Below are positions 53,736-61,835 of a stretch of DNA of 64,000 nucleotides, piece after piece. The DNA lies in NCBI RefSeq assembly GCF_007786455.1, contig NZ_VNJK01000001.1:248001-312000 (forward strand), in the 5' to 3' direction. The notes beneath the pieces are model-generated. The model was not told the origin of the DNA and ran no database searches. It saw only the letters and a program-made list of their open reading frames with translations. Source of the DNA: Paenibacillus agilis (GTDB lineage Bacteria; Bacillota; Bacilli; Paenibacillales; Paenibacillaceae). Within the stretch, counting starts at the first letter, position 1; every line of letters starts with the position of its first letter. Position numbers and translations under genes: made by a program.

Positions 53736-54857
53736 ATGAGTGTTTTCCTTCTTGATATGGCGAATCGTGAGAAATGGAATACATATACGCGAGCTGCACG
53801 GGATACAGATGTATATTTCTCTGCGGATTACTGTCGGGTTTATGAAGATAATGGGGAAGGCAAGTCGCAGCTGTTTGTCTATGAGGAGGGGGACGAGTTT
53901 GTTTGTTACCCTTATCTATTGCGCGATGCGAGCCATCTCCCGGGATTGCGTGAGCTGAATGTAACTAAGCCTATCTATGATATTACTACTCCGTATGGGT
54001 ATGGTGGACCAATATCGAACGTAGCCGATGCCGACAGGAGAGCAAGGTTGTTCCGCAAATTTGAGCAACAATTTGATGCATACTGCCACGAGCATCGTAT
54101 TGTCTCCGAATTCGTACGCTTCCATCCTTTGTTGAACAATTGGCGAGATTATAATGCTGTGAGCCCTCAGTTTGAGCGCAATACGGTTTTTGTTGATCTT
54201 ACGCTTTCTGAAGAGGAAATGCTAAAGGCGTTCTCTCGAGATAATCGCAATCGCATTAGGCGTGCTCAAAGAGAAGGGTTCTACGTCACCATTGAGGAAC
54301 CGACGAGGCTGGATAATCTTACTCGTCTGTACGATGCGACCATGCTAAAAAAACAGGCAAGTGCATACTACTACTTCAATAGCAACTTTTTCCAAAATAC
54401 AACGTCTTATTTAGAGGGATATGTGAAGCTAATGGAGGTTCATGCAGATAATAAGGTGATTGCTTCCTGTCTCTTTATGCATGAAGGTGATTATGCGCAT
54501 TATCATCTTATGGGATCTGATCAAGCATATTTAAAGGCTGCCCCGATTAATTTGCTCATCTATGAAGCAGCTCTATGGGCGAAGTCACAAGGATGCAAGA
54601 AACTTCATTTAGGAGGAGGGCTAACTGGGAACGACAACTTGTTTCGATTTAAGCGCAGCTTCAACGAACGTGAATGGGCTGATTTCTATGTCGGTCGACG
54701 CATTCGGCATCAATCACTGTATGACGCTGCCGCGCTAATATTGAATAAGCAGTACGGCATAGCTGGAGCTGAATCCGCCTATTTTCCAATGTACCGCAAC
54801 CCATTGCTCTTTAATACTTCAACGGAATCAAGCTGTTCTGAGGCCTCATCTGGGTAA
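53736..54857 (+). CDS. FemAB/GNAT-like acyltransferase (Acetyltransf_6)
   Basis: 373 residues from ATG 53736 with GGAGGACTGGAG upstream; the frame stays open back through the formyltransferase gene but that part is a shadow. Motif AFSRDNRNRIRRAQREGFYV is the FemAB/BioF2-like signature, followed by LYDATMLKKQASAYYYF, and LIYEAALWAKSQGCKKLHLG with GGGLTGND and FKRSF, which belong to the GNAT-type acyl site. FemAB-like proteins add amino acids (via aminoacyl-tRNA) or acyl groups; in polysaccharide loci some modify amino sugars. Which applies here is unknown. Confidence 0.8.
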   Translation: MSVFLLDMANREKWNTYTRAARDTDVYFSADYCRVYEDNGEGKSQLFVYEEGDEFVCYPYLLRDASHLPGLRELNVTKPIYDITTPYGYGGPISNVADADRRARLFRKFEQQFDAYCHEHRIVSEFVRFHPLLNNWRDYNAVSPQFERNTVFVDLTLSEEEMLKAFSRDNRNRIRRAQREGFYVTIEEPTRLDNLTRLYDATMLKKQASAYYYFNSNFFQNTTSYLEGYVKLMEVHADNKVIASCLFMHEGDYAHYHLMGSDQAYLKAAPINLLIYEAALWAKSQGCKKLHLGGGLTGNDNLFRFKRSFNEREWADFYVGRRIRHQSLYDAAALILNKQYGIAGAESAYFPMYRNPLLFNTSTESSCSEASSG

Positions 54858-55003
54858 GTGGAGCCTGCCGTCCCTTAAGAAGGACAAGTGCAGAGGGGTG
54901 CTTGACCATACGGACAAAGGGGATTCGGCATATGATGCATGAAGCTGATACCAAGAGGATATGAATGGTATAGAGCTATGCTGTCATTAAAGAGGTGGAA
55001 AGG

Positions 55004-56857
55004 ATGGGGCATAAAACGAATATGTGTTTAAAACGTTGTAAGAAATGGCTGCTTGTTTTTGGTGTTATTTTTGTTATCGCTGGATTACAGTGGAATCCTT
55101 CTTCAGAGAATACAGCCGCGGCATTGGAGACCCCTGCACCGCAAGGTACGAATATTAAGTCGCTTGGAGCTATAGGGAATGGTACGACAGATGATACTGC
55201 GGCTTTGCGTAAAGCAAGCGAAATGCTGTCGGGCAAAATCTATTTTCCAACAGGAACTTATGTGCTGAATGATGATCTCGTATTTCGTAAAGAGTTGACC
55301 CTTGTATTTGGGCAAAATGCGAATATTAAAGTTGCCTCAGGCAAGACGTTAAAGTTGGATGGTGGCTTGCAAGGCGGTCTGTATACACTCTTTACTGGAG
55401 ATGGAAGCGTTGTCGCCACAGGTACAATTAAGAAAGTATATCCTGAGTGGTTCGGCGCACTAGGGAATGCGATCCAAGATGATCGACCTTTTATTCAAGA
55501 GGCGGTGAACTTTGCAAGCTCGTTAAAGAAGGGGGCAGCGGTTCATTTTACTCAAAATAGAAATTACGTGCTCGGTTCAATGACCGTACCTCAACAGACA
55601 ATTATTAGCATGCCAGGGCATGTCTCTCTTGAAGGCCGTGGAACATTGAAAATTAGAAATAATATGGGCAAGTTTAATACGGTGTTCGAATTTACGAAGC
55701 CGATCGATCATATATATATTAGGGAACTTACCGTGGATAGCAACGCCCAGAACAATCCAATTACAGAAAAGCCTTCTGATACTAACAATGCGATGCGTGT
55801 ATTTACCCTTTATACAGGTACAGGAGCACAGTTTCAAGGCGTTACGGTTCGAAATAGTTTAGCTATTCAAAGTATTATGGCTAACGTAGTTAATGATCTT
55901 GTTGTGCAAGACAGCCAATTTCTTAATATGGGAGTTGGAGCTCCATTCTTCTTTGATACCTCTACGATCTACTCCGTCGGCAATAATGCCAAAATTACAA
56001 GAAACTACTTTGAAGCTGGAGGCCCAGGCAGTAATACTGCGATTGAAGTACATGGCTTCGGCAAAGTAGTAAGTTATAACGTAACTAAGAAATTCCGCAC
56101 GGGCATCATCTATGCATCCACATCCAACAGAGACTACAAGAATGAAAATAACCTCATTGCAAACAACCGCATCGAAGATGCAGTATTCGGTATGAGTTTA
56201 TGGGCATCTAGAGGCGATGTTAAGCAGCTAACGATAACGAACAACAGTATTATTGTTAATGCTCGCGGTGGCGGTTTCATGTCCACGAATGCAGAATCAG
56301 CAGGGATTCAATTCTACCATCCTAGTGTAGACGCATGGATTGATATAGCCATTACAGATAACTTTATCGACTTCAAAAATCCTGGCGGCGGCTATATGAC
56401 ACTTGCTCCTCACGCTGCAGGCATCGACTTATCCTTACAAGGCAGCGGTACGAAAGTAGAAGGTCTTCTTATTAAAGGCAACATTATACGAAATGCATAT
56501 ACGAATGGCATCACCTGGAACATTGAAGGGGTGCAGAACAATATCGTCATCGAAGAAAATACGATTATTAACCCGGGCTCCTTATACAGCGGTAAGGAAG
56601 GATACAGCTCAGGTATTGCTTTATATGAGAACCCGCTGTTCTCCAACTCTTTCGTACGAAATAATGTGGTTGTAGAAGATCGAACGACTTCTAAGATGTT
56701 CGCGGGATTGTTGTTGAGAAGTTTAGGGGCAACGGACCGAGCACATCAACAGCTGTCGTGGATAAACAATACGATCGTTTCGGAAATGACGCCGTTAAGT
56801 GGTGAAAAGACCGTAGCGATTGGAAATACACCAATTATCGTACAGACACCATTCTAA
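55004..56857 (+). CDS. Secreted right-handed beta-helix protein (pectate lyase 3-like)
   Basis: 617 residues from ATG 55004 (GTG 54995 is in the ribosome site AGAGGTGG). A signal anchor or signal peptide covers about 12-35. Two Pec_lyase_3-type openings occur (SLGAIGNGTTDDTAALRKA and WFGALGNAIQDDRPFIQEA), then about fourteen parallel beta-helix turns rich in Asn ladders (LTITNNSIIVN, ITDNFID, IVIEENTII). Such proteins cut or bind acidic polysaccharides, or act as epimerases. In this locus it probably trims or releases the uronic-acid-containing polymer. No catalytic set can be named with certainty. Confidence 0.85.
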   Translation: MGHKTNMCLKRCKKWLLVFGVIFVIAGLQWNPSSENTAAALETPAPQGTNIKSLGAIGNGTTDDTAALRKASEMLSGKIYFPTGTYVLNDDLVFRKELTLVFGQNANIKVASGKTLKLDGGLQGGLYTLFTGDGSVVATGTIKKVYPEWFGALGNAIQDDRPFIQEAVNFASSLKKGAAVHFTQNRNYVLGSMTVPQQTIISMPGHVSLEGRGTLKIRNNMGKFNTVFEFTKPIDHIYIRELTVDSNAQNNPITEKPSDTNNAMRVFTLYTGTGAQFQGVTVRNSLAIQSIMANVVNDLVVQDSQFLNMGVGAPFFFDTSTIYSVGNNAKITRNYFEAGGPGSNTAIEVHGFGKVVSYNVTKKFRTGIIYASTSNRDYKNENNLIANNRIEDAVFGMSLWASRGDVKQLTITNNSIIVNARGGGFMSTNAESAGIQFYHPSVDAWIDIAITDNFIDFKNPGGGYMTLAPHAAGIDLSLQGSGTKVEGLLIKGNIIRNAYTNGITWNIEGVQNNIVIEENTIINPGSLYSGKEGYSSGIALYENPLFSNSFVRNNVVVEDRTTSKMFAGLLLRSLGATDRAHQQLSWINNTIVSEMTPLSGEKTVAIGNTPIIVQTPF

Positions 56858-56881
56858 TAGGTAAAACGTACAATGACGGGG

Positions 56882-56912
56882 AAGGGGCGGATGGAATGGC
56901 ACCGCCTCTTCT
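56882..56912 (+). terminator. Terminator after beta-helix protein gene
   Basis: AAGGGGCGG (56882-56890) pairs with CCGCCTCTT (56902-56910) with one G-U pair, then CTTCTGTT. Divides the locus before the RmlD-like gene. Confidence 0.75.
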
Positions 56913-57052
56913 TCTGTTACGGGAGGCAGCGTTATATCTTCGCTTCTAACCACTTCATGGTAGTCTCGCTCACTTTTCGATCTGCCTTACTCTGACAACG
57001 ACATACTTATAAACCGTGAATGTGCATCCAGATGAGAAATGGTGGTGAATGT

Positions 57053-57931
57053 ATGAGTGGAACAGAAATGCAGATGAACAGACCGTTATTGGTTACAGGT
57101 GCAGCAGGGCAGCTTGGGACAGACGTTATGGAGTTGCTAAGCAAGCATAATATACCTGCGGTAGGGTGTACTCGTACGAATTTGGATATTACCGATAGTG
57201 AGCAGGTTCATGAAGTAATTGGCCGGATAAAGCCGTGGGGTATTATACATGCGGCTGCTTATACGAAGGTGGATCAAGCAGAATACGAGAGTGATGAAGC
57301 ATATCGAGTCAATGTGTATGGTTCGCGCAATGTAGCTGCTGCTGCCGAATCGATTGGATCAAAGATACTTATGCTTAGTACGGATTATGTGTTTGATGGG
57401 CGAAGTACGAGACCCTATGATGAGTTTGCTGCGCCAAGACCGATAAATGTATACGGTTCGTCCAAGCGGGAAGCTGAAAAAATCGTATGTCAATTGAACC
57501 GTCGTGCGTTTATCGTGCGTACTTCATGGATTTTTGGCAGGTATGGCTCCAACTTTGTAAAGACGATGCTGGAACAGGGCAAAACCAATCATGAACTAAA
57601 AGTTGTTCACGATCAGATCGGAAGTCCTACCTATACAAAGGACCTAGCTGAAAGTATCATTCAATTGATTAACACAGATTGGTATGGAACGTATCATATT
57701 TCGAATACGGGCAGCTGTTCTTGGCATCAATTCGCTTGCGCAATTATGGAGGAAGCAAGTTTGAATGTCAAAGTAAGATCGGTGCCAACTTCACAGTTTC
57801 CTCGCCCAGCGAGACGCCCAGCTTACTCGGTATTAGAAGGAAGATCGCTCAGACTTCATGGCTTGTCTCCACTACGACCATGGCGTGAGGCGTTGGCGGA
57901 TTGCATTCAAGCGTTGGAAGTACGCAACTAA
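57053..57931 (+). CDS. rfbD: dTDP-4-dehydrorhamnose reductase family protein (RmlD)
   Basis: 292 residues from ATG 57053 (an in-frame start near 57020 lacks a site). VTGAAGQLGTDVMELL binds NADPH, LDITDSEQV and HAAAYTKVDQAE follow the family pattern, and the triad is in STDYVFDG and VYGSSKREAEKI. It would reduce dTDP-4-keto-rhamnose to dTDP-L-rhamnose. No rfbA, rfbB or rfbC gene is in the window, so either they are elsewhere or this enzyme reduces another 4-keto sugar. Starts a second transcription unit in the locus. Confidence 0.9.
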   Translation: MSGTEMQMNRPLLVTGAAGQLGTDVMELLSKHNIPAVGCTRTNLDITDSEQVHEVIGRIKPWGIIHAAAYTKVDQAEYESDEAYRVNVYGSRNVAAAAESIGSKILMLSTDYVFDGRSTRPYDEFAAPRPINVYGSSKREAEKIVCQLNRRAFIVRTSWIFGRYGSNFVKTMLEQGKTNHELKVVHDQIGSPTYTKDLAESIIQLINTDWYGTYHISNTGSCSWHQFACAIMEEASLNVKVRSVPTSQFPRPARRPAYSVLEGRSLRLHGLSPLRPWREALADCIQALEVRN

Positions 57932-57958
57932 CAACTATCAATTGTAGGAGGATAGGTG

Positions 57959-58618
57959 ATGAGATGCGCTGTACTAGGGGGAGATCTCCAAGGCTTGTCG
58001 TTGGCAATTAGACTCGCTGGCTTGAAGCATGATGTATGGCTCGTAGCGAACAGCGCAGCATGTGCCGAGCGATGGCGGCAGGAGTTGGGTGATCAGCTGC
58101 TGTGTACGATCAATGAATCGTATGCAGTGAAGCGCTCAGATGTACTCTTTTTCGTCAATAGGAGCGCGTCTACTTCACTTGATCCACAATTACTCGTGGA
58201 ATGGTTGCAGCCTATAGTGGCTGAACAGGCGCTCATTGTCATTGCGGCTGATGTACAGCCTGGGATGACATCAATGATGCGGCAAAAATTGAATCAATGT
58301 AAACGTTTCTCAGGAGCTGTTGTATATGTGCCTCCTGCATTGCTGCATCGTCCGTACCCGCTTGTCATAGGGACAGAGCATGGTGATCGATGTATAGCAT
58401 TGGAGCAAGTGCTGGACGGTTGGCCTCGCCTTCACTATAGGATGAAGGACCAAGTAGCCGAATATGTACAGTGTTTTGCTGAAAGGAGGCCCTCTACTTC
58501 TTCATCGTCGTTTCGCAATAGTAAGGAAGCAAGAGAAGCCTATGCATGGTGGCATCAGATACAGTCTAGGACAATGCTTAATGGCTTGGAGCGAATAAGA
58601 GAAGCGGAGTGGTCATAG
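57959..58618 (+). CDS. Degenerate UDP-glucose dehydrogenase-like protein (NAD domain only)
   Basis: 219 residues from ATG 57959, six bases after AGGAGG. The opening CAVLGGDLQGLSLAIRLAGL matches the Ugd NAD site (AVIGTGYVGLVSGTC) position by position, but the GxGxxG is broken. Later blocks QALIVIAADVQPGMTS and VYVPPALLHRPYPLVIGTE align with the Ugd segments KVIVTKSTVPVGTG and NPEFLREGSAV, having lost the conserved Pro-Val-Gly and Glu-Phe residues. The catalytic Cys domain and UDP domain are missing. It is coupled to an LCP ligase (two-base gap). Probably non-enzymatic; assignment by my reading only. Confidence 0.7.
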   Translation: MRCAVLGGDLQGLSLAIRLAGLKHDVWLVANSAACAERWRQELGDQLLCTINESYAVKRSDVLFFVNRSASTSLDPQLLVEWLQPIVAEQALIVIAADVQPGMTSMMRQKLNQCKRFSGAVVYVPPALLHRPYPLVIGTEHGDRCIALEQVLDGWPRLHYRMKDQVAEYVQCFAERRPSTSSSSFRNSKEAREAYAWWHQIQSRTMLNGLERIREAEWS

Positions 58619-58619
58619 C

Positions 58620-59654
58620 ATGTTTCGAATATGGCGTCGCTGGCGGACTTGGCAGAAAGTTATGTTTTCTTGCTGCTTTATTATGCTAATTGGAAGTTGT
58701 ATCGCTGCAATCATCATTGGGATGACACTAAAAAATGCGGCGGATTCGATGTACGAGGCTTTGCCAGAGCGTAAGGAATCACTTCGTTCGACTATTGAGC
58801 CGTTAGAGACGAGTCCAGTAAATCCAATACATAATCGTCAATCAAATAACAGTACCTCGGTTCCAGTGATAAAGCCATTGACAAAGGATGCACAGCCAGA
58901 TGTCAGCAATAGTGAGCCGTTTACGATGCTGTTAATGGGCGTAGACGAGCGAGCGCATGACAGCGGTCGTTCTGATACTTTGATCATGGCTTCTGTCAAT
59001 CCTAAGCAAGGTAGTGCTGTCATCGTACATATTCCAAGAGATACACGAACAGAACTGGCAGGCTTGAAGAAGCTGGATAAAATTAATCATGCTTACGCCT
59101 ATGGCGGGACAGCTATGACCGTCGCTACCGTCGAGCAGCTATTTGAGATCCCGATACATTATTATATTAAGACGAATATGGAGGGATTTAAGGCTGTCAT
59201 AGACGAGTTAGGCGGCATTGAAGTACATAACCAAATTCCATTTGAAACGGACGGGCACCAATTTGCATTGGGGGATATTAAGTTAAGCGGTGAGCAATCA
59301 TTGGCCTATGTACGCATGCGCAAGCAGGACCCGAAGGGAGACTTTGGGCGAATGGATCGACAAAGTCTAGTGCTTCGTGCACTGGCACAAAGAGCCGCTT
59401 CTACAGATGGTGTTGTGCGTTTAGGTGCAATTATAGATGTGTTGAAACAACATACAAGAACCAATTTGGCATTCGAGGATTGGATTTCACTTGCTGCTAA
59501 GCATGTTTCGTCTGTTAATCAAATCGAAAAAACAACCTTAACAGGTTCTTCGCAGCGGATTGCAGGCATTTATTATTGGAAGGTGTCCAAACAGGAGCGT
59601 CTGCGTATTCATAACTTGCTGAGCAACAATTTGGTTCCTAATCTTGACAAATAA
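58620..59654 (+). CDS. LytR-CpsA-Psr (LCP) family cell-wall ligase
   Basis: 344 residues. A short cytoplasmic Arg/Trp-rich start precedes one membrane helix (about 16-38), then a Ser/Pro-rich stalk and the LCP domain from about 100: LLMGVDERAHDSGRSDTLIM, VHIPRDTR, KINHAYAYGG, YYIKTNMEGFKAVIDELGG and RMRKQDPKGDFGRMDRQ, which contain the Arg and Asp residues that bind the polyprenyl pyrophosphate. LCP enzymes transfer undecaprenyl-linked glycopolymers to peptidoglycan. It closes the glycan locus and argues that the polymer is wall-attached. Confidence 0.93.
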   Translation: MFRIWRRWRTWQKVMFSCCFIMLIGSCIAAIIIGMTLKNAADSMYEALPERKESLRSTIEPLETSPVNPIHNRQSNNSTSVPVIKPLTKDAQPDVSNSEPFTMLLMGVDERAHDSGRSDTLIMASVNPKQGSAVIVHIPRDTRTELAGLKKLDKINHAYAYGGTAMTVATVEQLFEIPIHYYIKTNMEGFKAVIDELGGIEVHNQIPFETDGHQFALGDIKLSGEQSLAYVRMRKQDPKGDFGRMDRQSLVLRALAQRAASTDGVVRLGAIIDVLKQHTRTNLAFEDWISLAAKHVSSVNQIEKTTLTGSSQRIAGIYYWKVSKQERLRIHNLLSNNLVPNLDK

Positions 59655-59672
59655 AACAGGAAATCGTACATT
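59644..59672 (+). promoter_or_regulatory. Sigma-A promoter upstream of the CxxC small protein gene
   Basis: TTGACA (59644-59649), exactly 17 bases, TACATT (59667-59672). The −35 box overlaps the last codons of the LCP gene. Confidence 0.75.
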
Positions 59673-59763
59673 TATGATACGAAATGTAACTATAGTGTCG
59701 ATAATGTCGATTTTTAGTGATTAGAAGGTCCTTTTTTAGGATTATGAGGAGGCTTATATTGCC

Positions 59764-59976
59764 ATGGATGTGTCGGATTCATCCCCCTCACTTGCTCACA
59801 ACCCTGTATATTGTCTCGGCTGTCAAGAAAGGGTACCAGCGGAGCGTACGGTGCTCCAATTCCGTACAGGCTTCTATAAAGGTCAAATACCAATTGGGAG
59901 CTGTGATCGCTGCACACCTGAGCATGCAATATTGGCTCAATTGTGGAATTCTTTAAAGACTGGGCATTTCTACTGA
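59764..59976 (+). CDS. Small CxxC–CxxC zinc-ribbon-like protein
   Basis: 70 residues, starting at ATG 59764 with GAGGAGG about eleven bases upstream. Two CxxC pairs (YCLGCQE with Cys17/Cys20; SCDRCTP with Cys47/Cys50) separated by 26 residues form a zinc-knuckle pattern, with beta-like VLQFRTGFYKGQIPIGS between them and a short C-terminal helix. No family is recognised. It has its own promoter and lies between the LCP gene and the convergent bactofilin gene. The spacing of cysteines makes a real, metal-binding product likely. Confidence 0.65.
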   Translation: MDVSDSSPSLAHNPVYCLGCQERVPAERTVLQFRTGFYKGQIPIGSCDRCTPEHAILAQLWNSLKTGHFY

Positions 59977-60038
59977 AAATAATAAAATGTAATAACGATG
60001 TGAAACGATGCAGTTCCCTTCGTACTTCTCTTCGCAAA

Positions 60039-60077
60039 AAAAGAGAGAAGCAAGCATTATCCCGCTTGCTTCTCTTT
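60039..60077. terminator. Bidirectional terminator overlapping the bactofilin stop
   Basis: AGAGAAGCAAGC (ends 60056) pairs with GCTTGCTTCTCT (starts 60064). On − the stem is followed by CTTTTTTTG, on + by TTACGTTTTTT. The bactofilin stop codon lies in the loop region, so its last codons form one arm. Confidence 0.85.
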
Positions 60078-60581
60078 ACGTTTTTTCTTCTTATTGTGAT
60101 GATAGCGGTTCGGATGATCTTGTGAAAATATGATATCCGTCTCTATTTCTGATTCATGAGTGTTATTAGAGGATGATGGGGCGTCACTATTATCAATGGG
60201 CAGGGAGATAGATGGTTGTATTTGTTCGGCAGCTGATTCTGGGCCCTTCATTTTGCTTATGCCGTTCAATGTACCGCCTTCTTCAATAACGAGCGATTGT
60301 GATACACAATTGCCCGCTACATGTCCTGTCGATGTTATCGTTAGCTTACCTTCGGCTGTAAGTTCCCCATATATCGTTCCTGCAACGATAATTTGTTTCG
60401 CCTCGATGTTTGCGTGAGTTTCCCCATTATTGCCTATAATAACCGTTCCTTGGCATGTTATCGTGCCCTTGAATTGACCGTCTATGCGTAAGTTGGATGG
60501 GCAGTTCAGCTGCCCCTCTATTGCTGTTCCATAACTAATAATGGTATCTGTCATACTAGGACGTGAGCTTTTTCCGAACAT
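60057..60581 (-). CDS. Bactofilin-family polymer-forming protein
   Basis: 174 residues. The bactofilin core (about 12-110) shows the regular beta-helix ladder of the family: AIEGQLNCPSNLRIDGQFKG, then NIEAKQIIVAGTIYGEL, and GKLTITSTGHVAGN. A short hydrophobic-polar N-terminus and an acidic Ser/Asn-rich plus Lys-rich C-terminal tail flank it. Bactofilins self-assemble without nucleotide into cytoplasmic filaments that localise wall enzymes. It is co-directional with, and 29 bases after, an M23 peptidase gene, a pairing seen widely in bacteria. The coding 3' end doubles as a terminator. Confidence 0.92.
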   Translation of the reverse strand: MFGKSSRPSMTDTIISYGTAIEGQLNCPSNLRIDGQFKGTITCQGTVIIGNNGETHANIEAKQIIVAGTIYGELTAEGKLTITSTGHVAGNCVSQSLVIEEGGTLNGISKMKGPESAAEQIQPSISLPIDNSDAPSSSNNTHESEIETDIIFSQDHPNRYHHNKKKKRKEKQAG

Positions 60582-60610
60582 CGAGTCTCAACTCCTTGTC
60601 GAATAAATAG

Positions 60611-61651
60611 CTAGGCATCTATCTTTTTATGTGGTTTGTGAGAGGCAGGGGAGGAGGCTGAAGATCCGATATATGTATAAGGGTTTGTTGCTTCTCCTCC
60701 CTGCATCACTTGAAAGTGCAAATGCGGCCCTGTACTTCTTCCTGTATTTCCGAGCTCTCCAATCTTATCTCCTTTAGCTATACGATCTCCCACACGTACA
60801 TGAATGCTGTTCAGATGCATGTACCACGTTTCTAATCCATTCACATGAGAAATAATGATATAGTTGCCCCTTGCATAATGAGATTCAGCGGTGGTTACTG
60901 TTCCTTCAGCAGCAGCATAGATCGGATCGCCTACGTCGCCAGCAATATCAACACCAGCATGGAAGGATGCCTGTCCTGTTATAGGGTCTTTCCGATAGCC
61001 AAAGCCGGAAGTAAGCTGCTGTGATTGTGTTGGCCATAGGGAAGGCGTGCCTTGAATAACGGCCTGTTTCTTCTTCGCTTGCTTTATCGATGTTGGGAGA
61101 GAACGTTCCATTTCGGTAATAAGCTTGTTCACTTCTTGTAAATCGAACCGAGACTGATGAGACAGCTTCAACAGCTGTTCATCCGTCAGAGCTTGAAGTT
61201 CGCCTCCTTGCTGCTTGCTGTTAAGACGTGAAATAGGCAGCGATGCTCGGGATAAGCTGCCAGCAGGGGCATCCTTCGATTGATTTTTATTTCCTTGGAC
61301 AAACTGTTCAAGCTGTCGTTCCCAATGACTAATTTTGGATACGCGCTGTTTCACATTTTCTGTCTCTTTGCTCAGACGGATGATTTCCTGTTGAAGTTTA
61401 TTTACGGCTTGTTCCTTATTTTTTACGGTGACATCCAGTACTTTAGCTTGCTTAGATAACTGTCCTTGGAGCTCTTGAATCTGTTGGGCCGATTTCCATT
61501 CTAAATGTAAAATAAATCCGGAAAGAGACATAACAGCTGCAATTGGTACGGATACGATGAGCAGCTTCGGAATCTTCACTTGCTTGACTTCTTGTTCCGC
61601 TTCTCGGATGACGAGTAGCGTTGTAGATTGCTTCCACCACCGCCGCTTCAT
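60611..61651 (-). CDS. M23 family metallopeptidase with coiled-coil (LytM/EnvC-like)
   Basis: 346 residues, GAGGTGATA site before the ATG. A short basic cytoplasmic start and one membrane helix (about 29-48) are followed by a coiled-coil (about 50-115, QELQGQLSKQAKVLDV and onward) and a C-terminal LytM domain. Zinc ligands are visible: HAGVD (His and Asp), and HLHF with the final His; YMHL lies between. It cuts peptide crosslinks in peptidoglycan or activates amidases. The bactofilin encoded next probably positions it, as for ccmA/csd1 in Helicobacter. Confidence 0.93.
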   Translation of the reverse strand: MKRRWWKQSTTLLVIREAEQEVKQVKIPKLLIVSVPIAAVMSLSGFILHLEWKSAQQIQELQGQLSKQAKVLDVTVKNKEQAVNKLQQEIIRLSKETENVKQRVSKISHWERQLEQFVQGNKNQSKDAPAGSLSRASLPISRLNSKQQGGELQALTDEQLLKLSHQSRFDLQEVNKLITEMERSLPTSIKQAKKKQAVIQGTPSLWPTQSQQLTSGFGYRKDPITGQASFHAGVDIAGDVGDPIYAAAEGTVTTAESHYARGNYIIISHVNGLETWYMHLNSIHVRVGDRIAKGDKIGELGNTGRSTGPHLHFQVMQGGEATNPYTYIGSSASSPASHKPHKKIDA

Positions 61652-61835
61652 AAGTTATCACCTCACTCTATACAGTCTAGACTTGCAAGGTTAAAGAGGG
61701 TTGAATAACAAAGGATAGAATACCCAAACTATCTTGTACAATCTCTAATACAAATTTATTCGATAGTAGGACAGAACATGACTACAAGTTCCAAAGAGTT
61801 TGTCGTGATGTGGTAAATAAGCAGGGGGTGAAGAG

